From NCBI GenBank assembly GCA_036365455.1, contig JAWQUS010000027.1, positions 12,698,501-12,762,500 on the forward strand: DNA of 64,000 bases. Reading direction: 5' to 3'. Below are positions 35,739 through 47,342 of this stretch, in pieces. The stretch is from Macrosoma leucophasiata. Its lineage: Eukaryota; Arthropoda; Insecta; Lepidoptera; Hedylidae. Position numbers and translations under genes: made by a program. Under the pieces are notes generated by a model. It saw only the letters and a list, made by a program, of their open reading frames with translations, was not told the DNA's origin and did no database searches. The stretch's first letter is position 1, and every line of letters begins with the position of its first letter.

Positions 35739-35952
35739 TGTCGACGCCGAAGTCGACCTATCACGGGCATCGTGAGGCCTGCTCCAATGGGCGTTGGAGA
35801 CGTCACGCCGACGTCATACGCGCGGACCAGTGAGCGGGAGAAAAAGACTATTAACTTAACTACCAAAATTCACTACGTGACATGTGCACGCAAATTAAAC
35901 CAATTTACTCAAAATCTACAAAGTTTTGTTTTTATTTTGTTCATCGTGAACA
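35739..35952 (+). repeat. BEL/Pao 3' LTR
   Basis: 214 bp, identical by eye to the 5' LTR. It begins 28 bp after the Gag-Pol stop codon, preceded by the purine-rich tract gggagga. Confidence 0.95.
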
Positions 35953-36143
35953 GTATTAATTATAAAAGCAATCCCCTTTCGTTCAATTTTTATTGAAAAA
36001 ATATTGTTATTGAAGTGTGAATCCGATTTCGTTGATTTTTGTATAATATAATGGTTCTTACTTATGGTGGTCTTACGTGCTGTTATTATCGTTACGCGTG
36101 TATTTTTTTCTTGCCATGTCCTTCACATATATATTTATTTAAA

Positions 36144-36400
36144 TAAAAAAACATTGATGTTCAGTGATGACTGCAGCCTATAGACACCTACACAAAGACC
36201 AAGGTCAAAATGCAGATTCGTTACCACTCCTGAGGTCTAAGGTGTTATGCCTCTGTGCCGGAAATTACAGGGCCGTACATTACCACCTGACCGGAACACG
36301 ATAGTGCTGAACACTACCATTTAGCGGCAAGTATATTAGATAATGCCGTGGTGCCTACGCTCGCAAGATCCGTCGCTGGAGCTCTACCACCAGTAATTTA
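36144..36400 (-). repeat. Short lepidopteran repeat (family A), near-complete copy
   Basis: About 257 bp on the minus strand, covering both the 'ctggtggtagagctcc' head and the 'gtctataggctgcagtcatc' tail without interruption. It serves as the undisrupted reference for the copy split at 40118/43209. Confidence 0.85.
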
Positions 36401-36760
36401 CATAAAAAAAGATGACTGCAATGAGTTTTCAAACATGCATCTTCACATTTGTTGAGCAATGGCTACTTGTGTGACATAAACAAAGAAGAAAGCTATGGAA
36501 GGTTTTTACAGATTCCATAAAGTTATGTCAATATTTTATTAATCTTAACGACCTTTTAAGTACGTTCAATTGTATGTGGCACGTAAAGAAACAAATTTAA
36601 TGGAAAGTATAATCAACTGTTTTAAAACGAACATGCATATCGGCAATCTATACAAATAAATAAAATTGGAGTGTCTGTTTGTAATATAAAAATAACCGCT
36701 TTTTACTAAATGAAAATGTATGTATACACGGTACATATACCAAAACAATTTTTTTTTCAA

Positions 36761-36950
36761 TCTTTGCCTGTCTGTCTGTTTGTTCCGGCTAATCTCGGGA
36801 ACGGCGGGACTGATTTTGACGGGACTTTCACTGGCAGAAAGCTTATGTAATAAGGCGTAGTTTTTTACTAGCTGCGCCCACGACTTCGTCCGGGTAGGTA
36901 CTGAACAATCTTACATTCTCACGGGGACGAAGTCTCGGGCACAGCTAGTA
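36761..36950 (+). repeat. Retroelement remnant with paired ends
   Basis: Contains tctgtctgtttgttccggct, actgattttgacgggacttt and actagctgcgcccacgactt, typical of lepidopteran retroelement tails. A second inverted copy of the end (acgaagtctcgggcacagct agta) closes the segment, so the last ~85 bp can form a hairpin. Confidence 0.65.
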
Positions 36951-36960
36951 TAATAAATAA

Positions 36961-38750
36961 AGATGAGACGCCGATAAAATATAACAACAAAGATTAGCTA
37001 CCAAAACAGTAATCGATTCCTACAGTACAACACAAAACAAAAACCAAATATATCGGTTAACGAAAATCAATTTGTAAATGTATCCTTGAGACAAATGTTT
37101 ATGGTGGATAGAGACGTATTGCGTTGCCATAATTCGGATGTATTTTTGGTTAGAGACATTTTAGTGGCATTTATTCTCGAACGTTTCCGAATTTCAGAAG
37201 GCACGTTTACGGGATAATCGGTGGATATGTTAGACGCTTTATAGTCGGGGTGGAAAATTCTCACTCCAAACTTTCCAATTTCACTTAAAGGTGCCATTTT
37301 AGGACCGTGGCGAAGTGTTAATCTGTTTAGTGCGTGGAAAAATAAACACAAAGACATCTTGTTTCTTTGTTTTGTTTTGGCGTATTCGACATCACGTATA
37401 TTACATTTAATAAACATTTAAGTACCTACATAATATGTAGACATTCCTTACTTTTTCTGCGATAGAAAAAAAGATATACACATGTAAACGCTTTGCTAAA
37501 CTGTTCCTAAATTATGTAATACTACGCCGTAGCACTATATTATACTATGAGGTATAAAAGATACTGGCACAATTTCTCGCTCAGCCCGTTGCCAAATCTA
37601 AGGCTTGTAATAAAATATGGAAGCAGCAAACTAGACTTCAAAGTTTATGTAAGGCAATGGGGTTACAGGGAAATAGGGCGTCGGTACACCATAGCTGCCA
37701 AATTTCGCAGACAGGTCGGGTCGCCGCCAATGCCGCCGCGTCGGCGCCACCCTACAAAGCTATCCCATGTTAATAAGACAAAGACCCGTAGTCCGTACTC
37801 TGTTGCCAGATATGCTGACACCATTGTATGATACGAATGAATAAATCTCATTAAATTGTTTGCTCACATTCGATTATTCTGGAATGATCCTGGGTGTCTA
37901 TAAATTAATTACTTATATAATATATTTAGTATATTTGATTTCCAATCAAAAAGTTTAAATTGAGCACTACATTGAATACTTGCAATTTGCTATGAAAGCG
38001 AGATGCAAGTCTACACAAAGTTAACAAGTATTGAAAATGAAGACTTCATTTTAGTTCATTTTCAAAAAGTTCAGTTGTAAGATGAACTCCTGATACTAAC
38101 AGCTCGATAAGAATCTCATAAAAAAACGACATCCAAGACTGAAGTCAACGGCAAGGCGTCGCCGTTCTCGTTGTCATTCCGTCTGGGTGTGTCTCGCAAA
38201 TAGTTCAGAGAGAAAAATTAACTTTTAAACTGAATCAGTGTTACATATCATTCCATAAGCTCAGATAAATTTGTCTTACAGAATGTATTTTCTACGATAA
38301 GAGATGAGCTACTTAAACTTAAAACGAATTATATGCTTCAAACAAGAACAATTTACAAACAAAAAATAGAGCCCAGTTAAAAAAATGAGATGTGAAAAGT
38401 TCTAATCTCTTTTTCAGAATATTGCGTGCACGGAAGGGATGTGAGAATTGACACAGATAAAGTTATATGGAGTTAAAATGCAAAAAGCTAGAACGTAGGT
38501 ACTGATATGTAGATTCAATAAAGTTATGCATAATTTATAATATTAACGATTGTTGAGACCTTAAGACCTTAATTTAGAATAGCTTAACTGTCAAAATTAC
38601 CAAATTTAATAAAATCAAACAGTAGTAGTTTACGTTCATATTGTCAATTTCAAACTCTTAACAATCTGAAATTATATTCAATGTTCATATGTCATCAAAA
38701 TAATGAAATATATGTGTTTATTTAAAAAAAAAAGTAAAACGAGCCTCACT
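36961..38750. other. No supported gene; two unexplained ORFs
   Basis: A minus ORF 37067-37417 (116 codons) and a GC-rich patch at 37663-37851 carry open frames without any domain I recognise. No splice or homology support; left unassigned. Confidence 0.4.
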
Positions 38751-39031
38751 GGCGTCGGGGGGACGTGACGACTCCACCGCCCATTAGGGGAGGAAAATTC
38801 TTCCGCTAGTGCGTTAGTACCTAAATACGATAATGTGGGATGAGCAGCAGGGTCCTGCTGATATTTATAAAACTAACACCACTGCAATCCCCAATCCGCA
38901 TGCCGAGCGTAGCGATTATAGCATATTCTCTCTCATGACGCGCAATACTGTAGTGAGCATTTTTGGGGAAGGCTCTTGTCCAGCTGTCTTGTCTTTCGAA
39001 TAAATTGATGATGATGATGATAATGATGATA
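38751..39031 (+). mobile_element. Miniature RTE derivative (5' UTR joined to 3' end)
   Basis: About 280 bp. Its first two thirds match the 5' UTR of the RTE at 56724 (ggcgtcgg, the gggatgagcagcag block, cgcatgccgagcgtagcgatta). Its end matches the RTE 3' terminus (attttggggaaggctcttgtcc, then gaataaattgatgatgatg). All coding sequence is absent. An imperfect target duplication, AAAACGAGCCTCACT versus AAAACAAGCCACT, flanks it. It looks like a non-autonomous, RTE-mobilised element or an internally deleted copy. Confidence 0.8.
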
Positions 39032-39102
39032 AAAACAAGCCACTAAGTGCAATAACGTTCTAATTAGCAATGTAAGACGTTTAACAAACTGTTGAATATC
39101 TA

Positions 39103-39286
39103 TAATATAAAAATAAGTCGGGTTTTCCTTCCTGACGCTATAACTGCAGAACGCACGAACCGCATTCCACGGTTTTGCATTCGTTGGAAAGGACTCGGGC
39201 TCCATGAGATTTATATTTTAGAAAATTCAGGAAATTTTATTTATAAAACGACATCCACGCGGGCGTAGCCGCGGGCAACAGCTAGT
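39103..39286 (+). repeat. Retroelement remnant ending in agccgcgggcaacagctag
   Basis: aactgcagaacgcacgaacc gcattccacggttttgcatt and gcgggcgtagccgcgggcaa match a widespread lepidopteran repeat end, by recall. Lies 70 bp after the miniature RTE. Confidence 0.65.
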
Positions 39287-40054
39287 TTTTTATAAAAAAT
39301 ATTATATTTTTATTTACTTTTTTATGTATATAAAAATAATTAACTCGGGCGACTACGCCTCATTATTATGTGTTAAACAATATGTCTGAGAAGTACTTAG
39401 ACAATATAAGTAACTACTTGATTATTGTATGAAAGACACTTGCCTTACCCACAACTCTACCTAATTTATTCCATACCCATGCTAGTTGGTAACTTACTAC
39501 AAATACCTTTAGACCTAAACTCACCTAGAAATACTTTGACTAGTCTTTGATTGTTAAAGGGTGTTATAATTTGTGACAACTACAGAATTGTAAAAATGTA
39601 ACAACTAATATATGTGCCTTTTTATGTACCTACCTATGACATTGCCGAATTTAAATTATTATAATAATTCCTATTGCACTTCTATTTACTTCTATTATAT
39701 TTGATGTCCTAGATTCAGGAGAACTAAATCGTACTTCCACACCTGTGTTCCCCGATAGGGTTGGCAGAAGTAAATGCATGCATACACATTTATATGAACA
39801 CCAACGATTTGCCAGTTACGTTTTGTCTTGTGTCATATTGTGTTCATATGACCAAATTTCTCAAAATGCTGATATGATTTTTTTTATATGTTACGCAATA
39901 CAATTAACAGACTGACATGTTACCTAAATTTTATATTGTGACTCAAATACACTGAACATTTAAATAGAAGCAAAATTAAATGAACTCCCGAGGATAAACA
40001 TGTTTTGATGCCTGTAATTTACAAGGCCTGTATTAACATCAAATACCATACTTT
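39287..40054. other. No feature seen
   Basis: AT-rich sequence between a retroelement remnant and the split family A repeat. Confidence 0.5.
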
Positions 40055-40118
40055 TTACTGGTGGTAGAACTCCAGTGACGGAGCTCGCGGGCGTAGGCAC
40101 AACTGCATTACCTAATAT
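40055..40118 (+). repeat. Short lepidopteran repeat (family A), left half, split by LINE
   Basis: Left part of a SINE-like interspersed repeat (tactggtggtagaactccag...acggagctcgcgggcgtagg). The right part resumes at 43209 after the 3.1-kb LINE. Confidence 0.85.
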
Positions 40119-40158
40119 CTTCTTCTCTTTCGTGTCACTCTTGTCAGAGTGGTCGTGG

Positions 40159-42966
40159 TCACGTTGAGGCGTCCGCGTTGGTGTTGGAGGCAGACACAGC
40201 TTTCTTCACGATCTCTCGCCATCTTCCTCGGTTTGTGGACTGTCTAGCGCAGTCTGACACACGGTTTCCCACTGCGGATTTCACTTGGTCAGACCAGCGC
40301 ATAGGTGATCTGCCGCGTGATCGGATTCTCTCCACTTTTCCTTGTACGACCAGTCGTTCTATCGAGTCATTTCCACGTCTCGATACATGGCCAAAGTACT
40401 GCAGTATACGTGTTTGTACTATGGTCGACAGACGCTTTGTGATGCCAAGTTCCTTGAGTATGGACACATTGGTGCGGAACTCCGTCCAAGATATGCCAAG
40501 CATCTTCCTCCAGCACCACATCTCTAGAGCTCTATCTTCCCTCTTTCCAACTCACGCACTGTCCACGTCTCTGCGGCGTACAGGAAGATTGGGAACACGA
40601 GTGTACGCATGAGCCTCGTTTTGGTGGCTTTCGTGATGTTGCGATTTCTCCACACATTCTTTAGCTTCTCCACAGCGGTTCTGGTTATGGCCATCCGACG
40701 CTTTACTTCATCGACGCAACCACCTTTGTTTGAAATTAAGGCCCCAAGATACACATAGGATTGAACCACGTCACAGTTCGCAATCTGTGTAACTTCTGGC
40801 CAGTTGTCATTGACGCGGTCCACGATCATTATCTTGGTCTTAGATCGGTTAATCTTCAACCCAAAGGCTAGACTTACGTGCTCCATTTTGTGAAGTAATT
40901 CTTGCATGAGGTTAGCGCTACTCGCAAATAAGGTGGTGTCATCTGCATATCGCAAGTTCGAGATCCTATGTCCACCAATTACGGTACCGTCGCTCCAGTC
41001 CTCGAGAGTGATTCGCATTATGACCTCGGTGTAAATGTTAAAGAGCAAGGGCGAAACAATGCATCCCTGTCGCACACCCGCACTTGGATGGAAATTTTCA
41101 GAAAAGAGGTCATCTGTCCGCACTGATGCTGTTCCTCCTTCGTAGAGTCCCCTGAGCAGGTGTACGAGGTGTTGTGGTGTACCCATATCCAGTAGTGTTT
41201 TTCACAGCGTTGGCCATTTCACTGAATCGAATGCTTTGGAGAAGTCAACAAAGCATATATATGTTGGCTTGTTGAATTCTCGAGCTTTTTCGATAATTTG
41301 CCGAACGATGAGAATTTGCTCGCGGGTTCCTTTGCCTCTTACAAATCCGGCTCGTTCTGGCGCAATTTCTCTGGACAAGTATGCTTTCAATCGCTCGTTT
41401 ATAATGTGCAGCATTATTTTGCTTACGTGTGTTATAAGCGCAATGAGTCTAAAGTTGCCACATTTTTTGGTTGAACCCTTTTTATGGAGAGGAGTGAAAA
41501 CTGTGTGAGCCCATTCTGAAGGCCATTTGCCTGTGAGCCATATCCTATTGCAGATGGTGTGGAAAATATGAACGCCACGTTCTCCCATTGCTCGAATAGT
41601 CTCGATTGGGATTTCATCTTTCCCTGTGGCCTTTCTATTCTTGAGATGTTGAATAGCAGCTCTTACTTCTGATTCAAGGATGTCTGGCTCTAGCATATCA
41701 CTCGCAGGCTCCGTATATGTAAAACTTCACGACTGAGGATCTTCAAACAAGGACTGACAATAGTTTCTCCATACTTCTGAAATTTGTTCTAGTTCAGTGA
41801 CTATACGGCCATTATGATCTTCAACAGCCCAGGTTTTAGACGGCAGCGTTTTTGTGATGAGACGGTTCTTATGGTACAAGTCTCTGGACTCATGCCTGTC
41901 TGCATGCGCTTCAACTTCTATACAAATGTTGCATAAGTAGTTATTATGATCTTGTCTGCATTTAAGTTGTATCTGTGCAGAAAATTTATTAAGATCATTG
42001 ATATAAGCTCCCGCTGGTTTCATCTTCTGGCGTTTTTCGATGAGTTTGAAGGTGTCGTCATGATACGGTCACGATGGATGATCTCCATCGTGACCGTATC
42101 ATGATGTAGTCGATTTGGTTACGAGTTTTCCCATCAGGCGATATCCATGTGTACAACCTTCGAGGGTGGTGTTGGAAAAGACTATTTGCAATTGCCATGT
42201 CAATTTCTGAAGCGAATTGTAGTAAGCGTTCGCCTCGTTCGTTTCGCTTTCCGAGCCCGAATCTTCCGGCACATTTGCTTCTTTGATCAGTGCTTTCCCC
42301 GATTTTAGCATTCAAGTCTCCTAGGATGATCAAAAGTTCTCTGTTCGGTACCTTCACTATTGTCGATTCTAATTCGGAGTAGAATTTCTCAATTGTCTCA
42401 TCGCTCGCAGCGGAGGTAGGAGCATATACCTGAACGATGTTAATGTTCATTGGTGATGCCTTCATCTTAATGGTGATAATTCGATCGCTTACCGGCTCGT
42501 ATCCCATTACGCAGTTCCTTTGATCCAGTGGTATTAGAAATCCTACGCCGTTGCTGCTGCTAATATCATTGCCAGAAAAGTAAACGACGTGATGGTCTGT
42601 CAATAAATGTCCGCTACCTTTCCAGTGCGTTTCGCTCAGACCACAGATGTTCACAGCGACTCTATCTACTTCCCGTTCCAATACAGTTAGTTTCCCTGCC
42701 CGATTTAAGCCGCGCACATTCCAAGTTCCTATCGTCTGGAGATGTCATAGTTTGATCGTGTTTCCAGTAGCAGAGTTTCCATGGGAGGCCTGATTTCCTA
42801 ACCCGCCATGGCCGGTAGCCAATTTCACACTGCGTGCCCCGGACGCTACGCAGCGCCGGTTGCTAGTCGGTTCGCAGGGCGATCGTGTCTTGTTCCTTTG
42901 TGCTCTCATGTGACTTTCTTGGGAAAGTAGTCGCAGTGGTTTCCCCTTGCCTTGTGCGCCAGACAT
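40159..42966 (-). pseudogene. LINE endonuclease-reverse transcriptase, broken
   Basis: Minus-strand reading from 42966. An N-terminal stretch (42966-42745) and the AP endonuclease (42717-42058: NICGLSETHWKGSGH, QVYAPTSAASDE, LGDLNAKIG, WISPDGKTRNQIDY) are followed by a linker piece (42023-41727). The RT comes next (41696-41202: HLKNRKATGKDEIP, AGFVRGKGTREQI, FVDFSKAFDSVKW), then a TGA where the family has Trp, then 41186-40524 with GVRQGCIVSPLLFN and catalytic YADD near 40950. After another frame change, the C-terminal part (40521-40159: MWCWRKMLGISW, ILQYFGHVSRR) ends the protein. A fold-back palindrome (42058-42104) sits exactly where the endonuclease frame breaks. Confidence 0.9.
42058..42104. 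repeat. 21-bp perfect palindrome, 5-bp loop, inside the LINE
   Basis: Arms 42058-42078 and 42084-42104 (tcatgatacggtcacgatgg and its complement) around tgatc. The endonuclease ORF ends here, which suggests the palindrome is a later mutation rather than original element sequence. Confidence 0.9.
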
Positions 42967-43208
42967 TTTAGAGATTATTTAGATCCCAAGGCCGCTGTAG
43001 CCTCTTCCATTCGGTTACCCGGGTGGGGGTGTAGTTAAACCGCCACTGCTCGGTCGCCAGAGCCTCGTTCGTTATCTAGCAGGGGGCACCGCGACAGCCT
43101 GGGAGCTGTCGCCACTGTTTATTCATACGAACCACCAGTGCGAGCAGGTGAGGATGACAGTTGGGGCCGGAAAGATGTTATGTCCGTTCTCCCCCTTACC
43201 CCCCTACC

Positions 43209-43440
43209 TTACCTAATATACTTGCCGCTTAATGGTAGTGTTCAACACTATCGTGTTCCGGTCCGGTGGTAATGTACGGCCCTGTAATTTCCGGCACAGA
43301 GGCATATCACCTTAGGCCTCAGGAGTGGCAACGCATCTGCATTTTGACCTCTGGTCATTGTGTCGGTGTCTATAGCATGTCATCTATTAACATAATTGTG
43401 AACTGCATGCTAGTTTGCCACTTCCATTACATAAAAAAAT
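43209..43440 (+). repeat. Short lepidopteran repeat (family A), right half
   Basis: Continues from 40118 across the LINE: cttgccgcttaatggtagtg, tgtacggccctgtaatttcc, caggagtggcaacgcatctg, then a tail of gtttgccacttccattac and A/T-rich sequence. Same family at 3511, 6957/7011, 11906, 27314, 36144, 44111 and 50450. Confidence 0.88.
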
Positions 43441-44110
43441 ATATATATATTCTAGCAAACTAAACGAGCAATGTTTTTGTATATGTATATAAACTGACGT
43501 TCTAGAAAACGACTCCAACGATGTTCCCAATAAGTATAATGTACATGTAAGCTATCTCATTCCTGGGAATATTACTTTCATTGTATTTTCACGCAATATT
43601 ATGCAAAACATAAGTCCTAGAGGTTTCGACTGTACCGATTTAAAAACTTTGATATTTTGTTTAATGTCGAAAATACAAAGATACTTAGGTACTGGATTTT
43701 AAGAAGTAGGTAAGTGTTGATTATAAATGAGTTTGGTGGTTTGATTAGCAATTTAGTATTCGAATGATGATAACTTATGATAAAACCTGAACATTGTTTT
43801 TGGCGCCAACATAAACACTCTATACAATGTCCGTTAATAATTAATTGTTCTTTCTGTTTGTTACTAATGACTTTCAGCGGTTTCAGCAATATTCAAATAA
43901 AATAATAATAGCATGGTGGAATGTACTTTGTCAGAAATAATAATAAAATTACAATTTCCGTAGTCGTCCGAGAAAAATTATAGTTATTTTATTTTACTAA
44001 AATCTCAGAACGTAACTTCAAAATCTGAAGTTCAATTACATCTTCACCTTCATCCAAGTAGGACTCAGTCGCCACAGTATGTACTTACCTACAATTGTAT
44101 TTTATGTAGT
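43441..44110. other. No feature seen
   Basis: AT-rich sequence; the minus ORF 43617-43889 has no recognisable domain. Confidence 0.5.
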
Positions 44111-44337
44111 GAAGTGGTTAACAAGCATACAGTTCACATTGATTTTAAATGAATACTGTGTCTACTTAAACACTGGAGATTTCAATGTAGGTAATGCGTG
44201 GCCACTCCTGATGTCTAAGTTGTTATACCTCTATGCCAGAAATTACAGACCCGTACATTACAGACCGGCAAGTACCTAGATTAGGTAAAGCGGTGGAACC
44301 TACGCCCGCGAGCTGCGACACAGGAGCTATAGCAACT
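44111..44337 (-). repeat. Family A repeat, diverged long copy
   Basis: Minus strand from gaagtggttaacaagcatac through gtggccactcctgatgtcta, gaccggcaagtacctagatt to gcccgcgagctgcgacacag, covering most of the family. Confidence 0.75.
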
Positions 44338-44993
44338 ATAAAATCATATGACTTTTAAATAGTATTGCTGATTACCAGCACCAGCTAATCAGTTCAGCAT
44401 TGTTTTGGAAGAAGATGGTGCATACGCCGTCAAACTTCTCGACTGAAGCCCTACCAGTTATGATGATCATAAATGCAACCACCAACCGATCACATAATCC
44501 GATGGGAATAATAATTTGTACATATACGTGCAGTATTATAATACCGTTATCAATATCACATGAGTTACACATAAACTCTCTTCAAGTACCATTAAGTCTA
44601 ATATGTCACATTAAGAATTAACATAATGTTGTTAAACTTTTCTCAGTCCATAAACAAATAATTCGCATCATAAAAAACAGTACAGAAGGATGGAATGGGT
44701 ACTATGATAATATAAATATTATAAACGTTAATTAAAGGTATAATAGATTCATTTTTGCAATTACGTTAGGGGATGTGCGGTTCATTTTCATTGTTAATGA
44801 GCTTTTTAATTGGCTGTATAGAGCAGAATGAATTTTAAATTGTCTCTGGGGTGATGTAACATTAGAACGAATTGATAATGTGCATGTAATCAGTGTGTTG
44901 GACACCTGCAAATGCTGTCCTTTGTGTTGCCGCATCTGTCGTTAAATGTTTGTTTTGTTTGTAAATGAATTAACAACATGTATTTGAATTTAA
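44338..44993. other. No feature seen
   Basis: AT-rich sequence between a family A repeat and a local duplication. Confidence 0.5.
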
Positions 44994-45320
44994 GTTTAAA
45001 CGCGGTAAAATGTTGGTCGTGTTGGAGTCCCGAATAATTACGTTGGGATCGATCTAGCTAGGTAACTATTGTACGGATGGTACAATCGTTTTTGAAAGAT
45101 TCGATTGTATCAGCATAATATACCTAATATTATGCTGAAAACGAAAAAATTAAAAATAATATCCGCTTAATCTCAGTTATCTATTGAAAAATAATGACCA
45201 AAACATGTGTGTTTAGTTTAAATACGGTGAAATGTTAGTTGTAATGGATCTGAAAATAGCAAACTTGGGATTGATCCAGGAAACTATTGTATAATCCTTT
45301 TTAAATAATTCAAGATTCTG
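44994..45320 (+). repeat. Diverged local duplication of ~100 bp
   Basis: Near 44994 gtttaaacgcggtaaaatgt...ttgggatcgatctag...aactattgta; near 45217 gtttaaatacggtgaaatgt...ttgggattgatccagg...aactattgta. Offset about 225 bp. Class unknown. Confidence 0.65.
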
Positions 45321-45360
45321 TTAAAATCTATTAAAAAAAAACATTAAATCCTCCTACATT

Positions 45361-45485
45361 ACACACACAATACATCCAGGCTCCTAAAAATCCGTAGGCC
45401 ATAGAAATATTGATCCCGTTGTGGAGAACGAGCCTGTCTACGCGAACTGTCATCATTTACCGCTGGACCAAACGAGTCGTTCGTG
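45361..45485 (-). mobile_element. Degenerate copy of the tRNA-derived SINE
   Basis: Minus strand. A box TGGTCCAGCGG is intact (45460-45470) but the B-box region is scrambled. The body (atatttctatggcctacgga, ggagcctggatgtattg) still matches the 50081 copy. Confidence 0.75.
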
Positions 45486-47203
45486 AAATTTCTGAAAGTG
45501 AGATTTTGTAGGAATATTTCTTTCGACCACATGCTAAACCTGTAACTCACAGAACGCTTGACGCTACGACGTAATCGTAGCGATGTTACGGTTATTCAAG
45601 CTTATTATTTTTCAATTTAGAAAAATCAAAAACATAGCATTGCTCTGTACAAACAGTTGAGTCGCTTTTTTATTCTCAAGACGTATATTTTAGGTGCCAG
45701 AAGTAGAAACAATAACTTTAATATGATATTAGAAAAATCTCCTAAATGTACAAAAAGATTGTAACCACTTTCACAGAATCTCTTATCTACAATTTATGAT
45801 CATCTATTATGCTTACATTAAACCAGGTGTGCAAAATAAAATATTCACACAAAACGGACATGAGTAATGTTCTACATTACGCAATTGTTAAGCAATATTT
45901 AAATAATAATGCCATTGTGAGAAAAGCTGGTTGTACGTGTATTTATTCAATGTTTAAAAATACACGTAATAAAATGTTTCTTGAAACATTATTTCATCCC
46001 TGCATGTGTATGGACATTTTATTAATTAGTTTATATCGGTATTCTTGACGTATCAGTTTTATGTATCGCTAAATTGATAGACACGTAGGTATAATAAGTG
46101 TCCATAAACGTTTGAAAAGATGATGACTTATTTTCATTTAACTCGAGTAAATAGGTAATTCGCATAATTCAGGTTAATTTCAAATTAGAAGTTTACACAC
46201 TGTACATTGGCCTGTTTAGAGCATTAAATATTTTTTAATTTATTTATCTAAAATATATGTAAGTAAACATAGATTACCTATTGGTATCCTTTCATGAAAG
46301 ATTAAGAATTAATTTGCTATCTTTGATAACCCTGCTTGACGGTTAACGTGTCTATCCAGTATTATGTAGTGATACCTCATCGGGTAATCCTCAAAGTCTG
46401 AGGTAGTTAGGTTGAAAGTTTTCGAGAGTAAGAACAATGTTTGTTGGTCAACACTAGTTGACCTATGAAGTTTAACAGTTTAATTAAAAGTTTAACTAGG
46501 TACCTACTGTGCAATCTAAATCACAGCATAACATAAAGTGGCATGTTACCACAAATTACAACTAAACGAAACGTGCCCAAATTTTGCAATGATACCTAAT
46601 AGCAGAGCATCTAACAACCACTAGCGTCAGCTAGTAGTAGTGGTCATACTAGCCACTTAGTTGCCATAGAAATATCAATAACAGAGAAACGACAACATGA
46701 TTTCGTGATAGTTTTTGGTAAAATTTAATTTCTATTATCGAATTTATAACTACTAATTATTTAGATTTCTATAGTAGTCTCAACAATGATTATTAGTATT
46801 ATTTTCATTTTTGAGACGTATGTAGGCGGCTAGTATCGAGACGGCTGTAGTCTACCTATTTCACCGAGAAATCGGTAGTAGATGAGTTAGTAGATAATAA
46901 ATACCAATAAGTGTGTGATTTTTATATTTGTTATGTATGAAATATGGTGAATTTTCAACACATAAATCACACTCATAATGGCGTTGAGGTCCAAATTATT
47001 TATAACATGAAAAATCAACATTTTTCGTTTGCTTTATTACTTAATTCGGTCCAAAATGAGCGCTAAGGGGTAGATACTAAACTTTCAAATGTCGCCAAAA
47101 CGTCCTGTAAAATTAAAGGTATGTTTAAATTAACTTTAGCCCCAACAATAGCCAGAAATGAGGGCGGTAAACGAGAATGTTCACATAAATATGTTTGTTA
47201 CAG
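45486..47203. other. Sequence upstream of the first visible Fas1 exon, probably intron
   Basis: AT-rich; ends with the acceptor of exon a. I found no phase-0 upstream exon encoding a signal peptide here, so it is likely part of a long Fas1 intron. Confidence 0.55.
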
Positions 47204-47342
47204 TTTCTGGCGTTGCTGGAGCGTAATGTGGTAGCCAACATGAGCCTGCAGTACAGACAGATGACGTTGTTTGCACCTACTAACCAAGCGTTCCAGAAGT
47301 ACAACGGTGAAATGGACGATTCCTTGGTTCTGTACCACATAT
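47204..47342 (+). CDS. Fas1: Fas1 exon a (start of FAS1 domain 1)
   Basis: Acceptor ttgttacag, donor gtgagt. Starts in phase 0 (FLALLERNV), contains the H1 motif TLFAPTNQAF and ends after LYHI with one base carried over. An NMS sequon is present. About 30 residues of domain 1 plus the signal peptide must be encoded upstream. Confidence 0.9.

Larger units (their letters stand above)
29109..35952 (+). mobile_element. Complete BEL/Pao LTR retrotransposon
   Basis: 6844-bp element bounded by two 214-bp LTRs that look identical base for base, each running TG...CA. Flanked by the 5-bp target duplication GTATT (29104-29108 and 35953-35957), the usual size for BEL/Pao. Order: 5' LTR, primer-binding site, 1.2-kb leader, one Gag-Pol ORF, purine-rich tract (gggagga, 35732-35738), 3' LTR. 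Pol order is protease, RT, RNase H, integrase; no envelope ORF is present. The identical LTRs and open ORF indicate a very recent insertion that may still be competent. Confidence 0.96.
40119..43208 (-). mobile_element. Full-length decayed LINE inserted in a short repeat
   Basis: 3090-bp non-LTR retrotransposon on the minus strand, probably RTE-like, clade uncertain. A perfect 11-bp target duplication TTACCTAATAT flanks it (40108-40118 and 43209-43219). On the minus strand it runs from a GC-richer 5' UTR (about 42970-43208) through endonuclease and RT to a 3' end finishing in gaagaag. It interrupts a short lepidopteran repeat whose two halves are 40055-40118 and 43209-43440. Several coding lesions make it dead. 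Confidence 0.92.

Noticed and set aside
29109..35952. Endogenous retrovirus with envelope
   Set aside because: Only Gag-Pol is present; the 3' LTR begins 28 bp after the Pol stop, leaving no room for an envelope gene.
37067..37417. 116-codon minus-strand ORF as a host gene
   Set aside because: No recognisable domain, no splice or homology support; could be chance.
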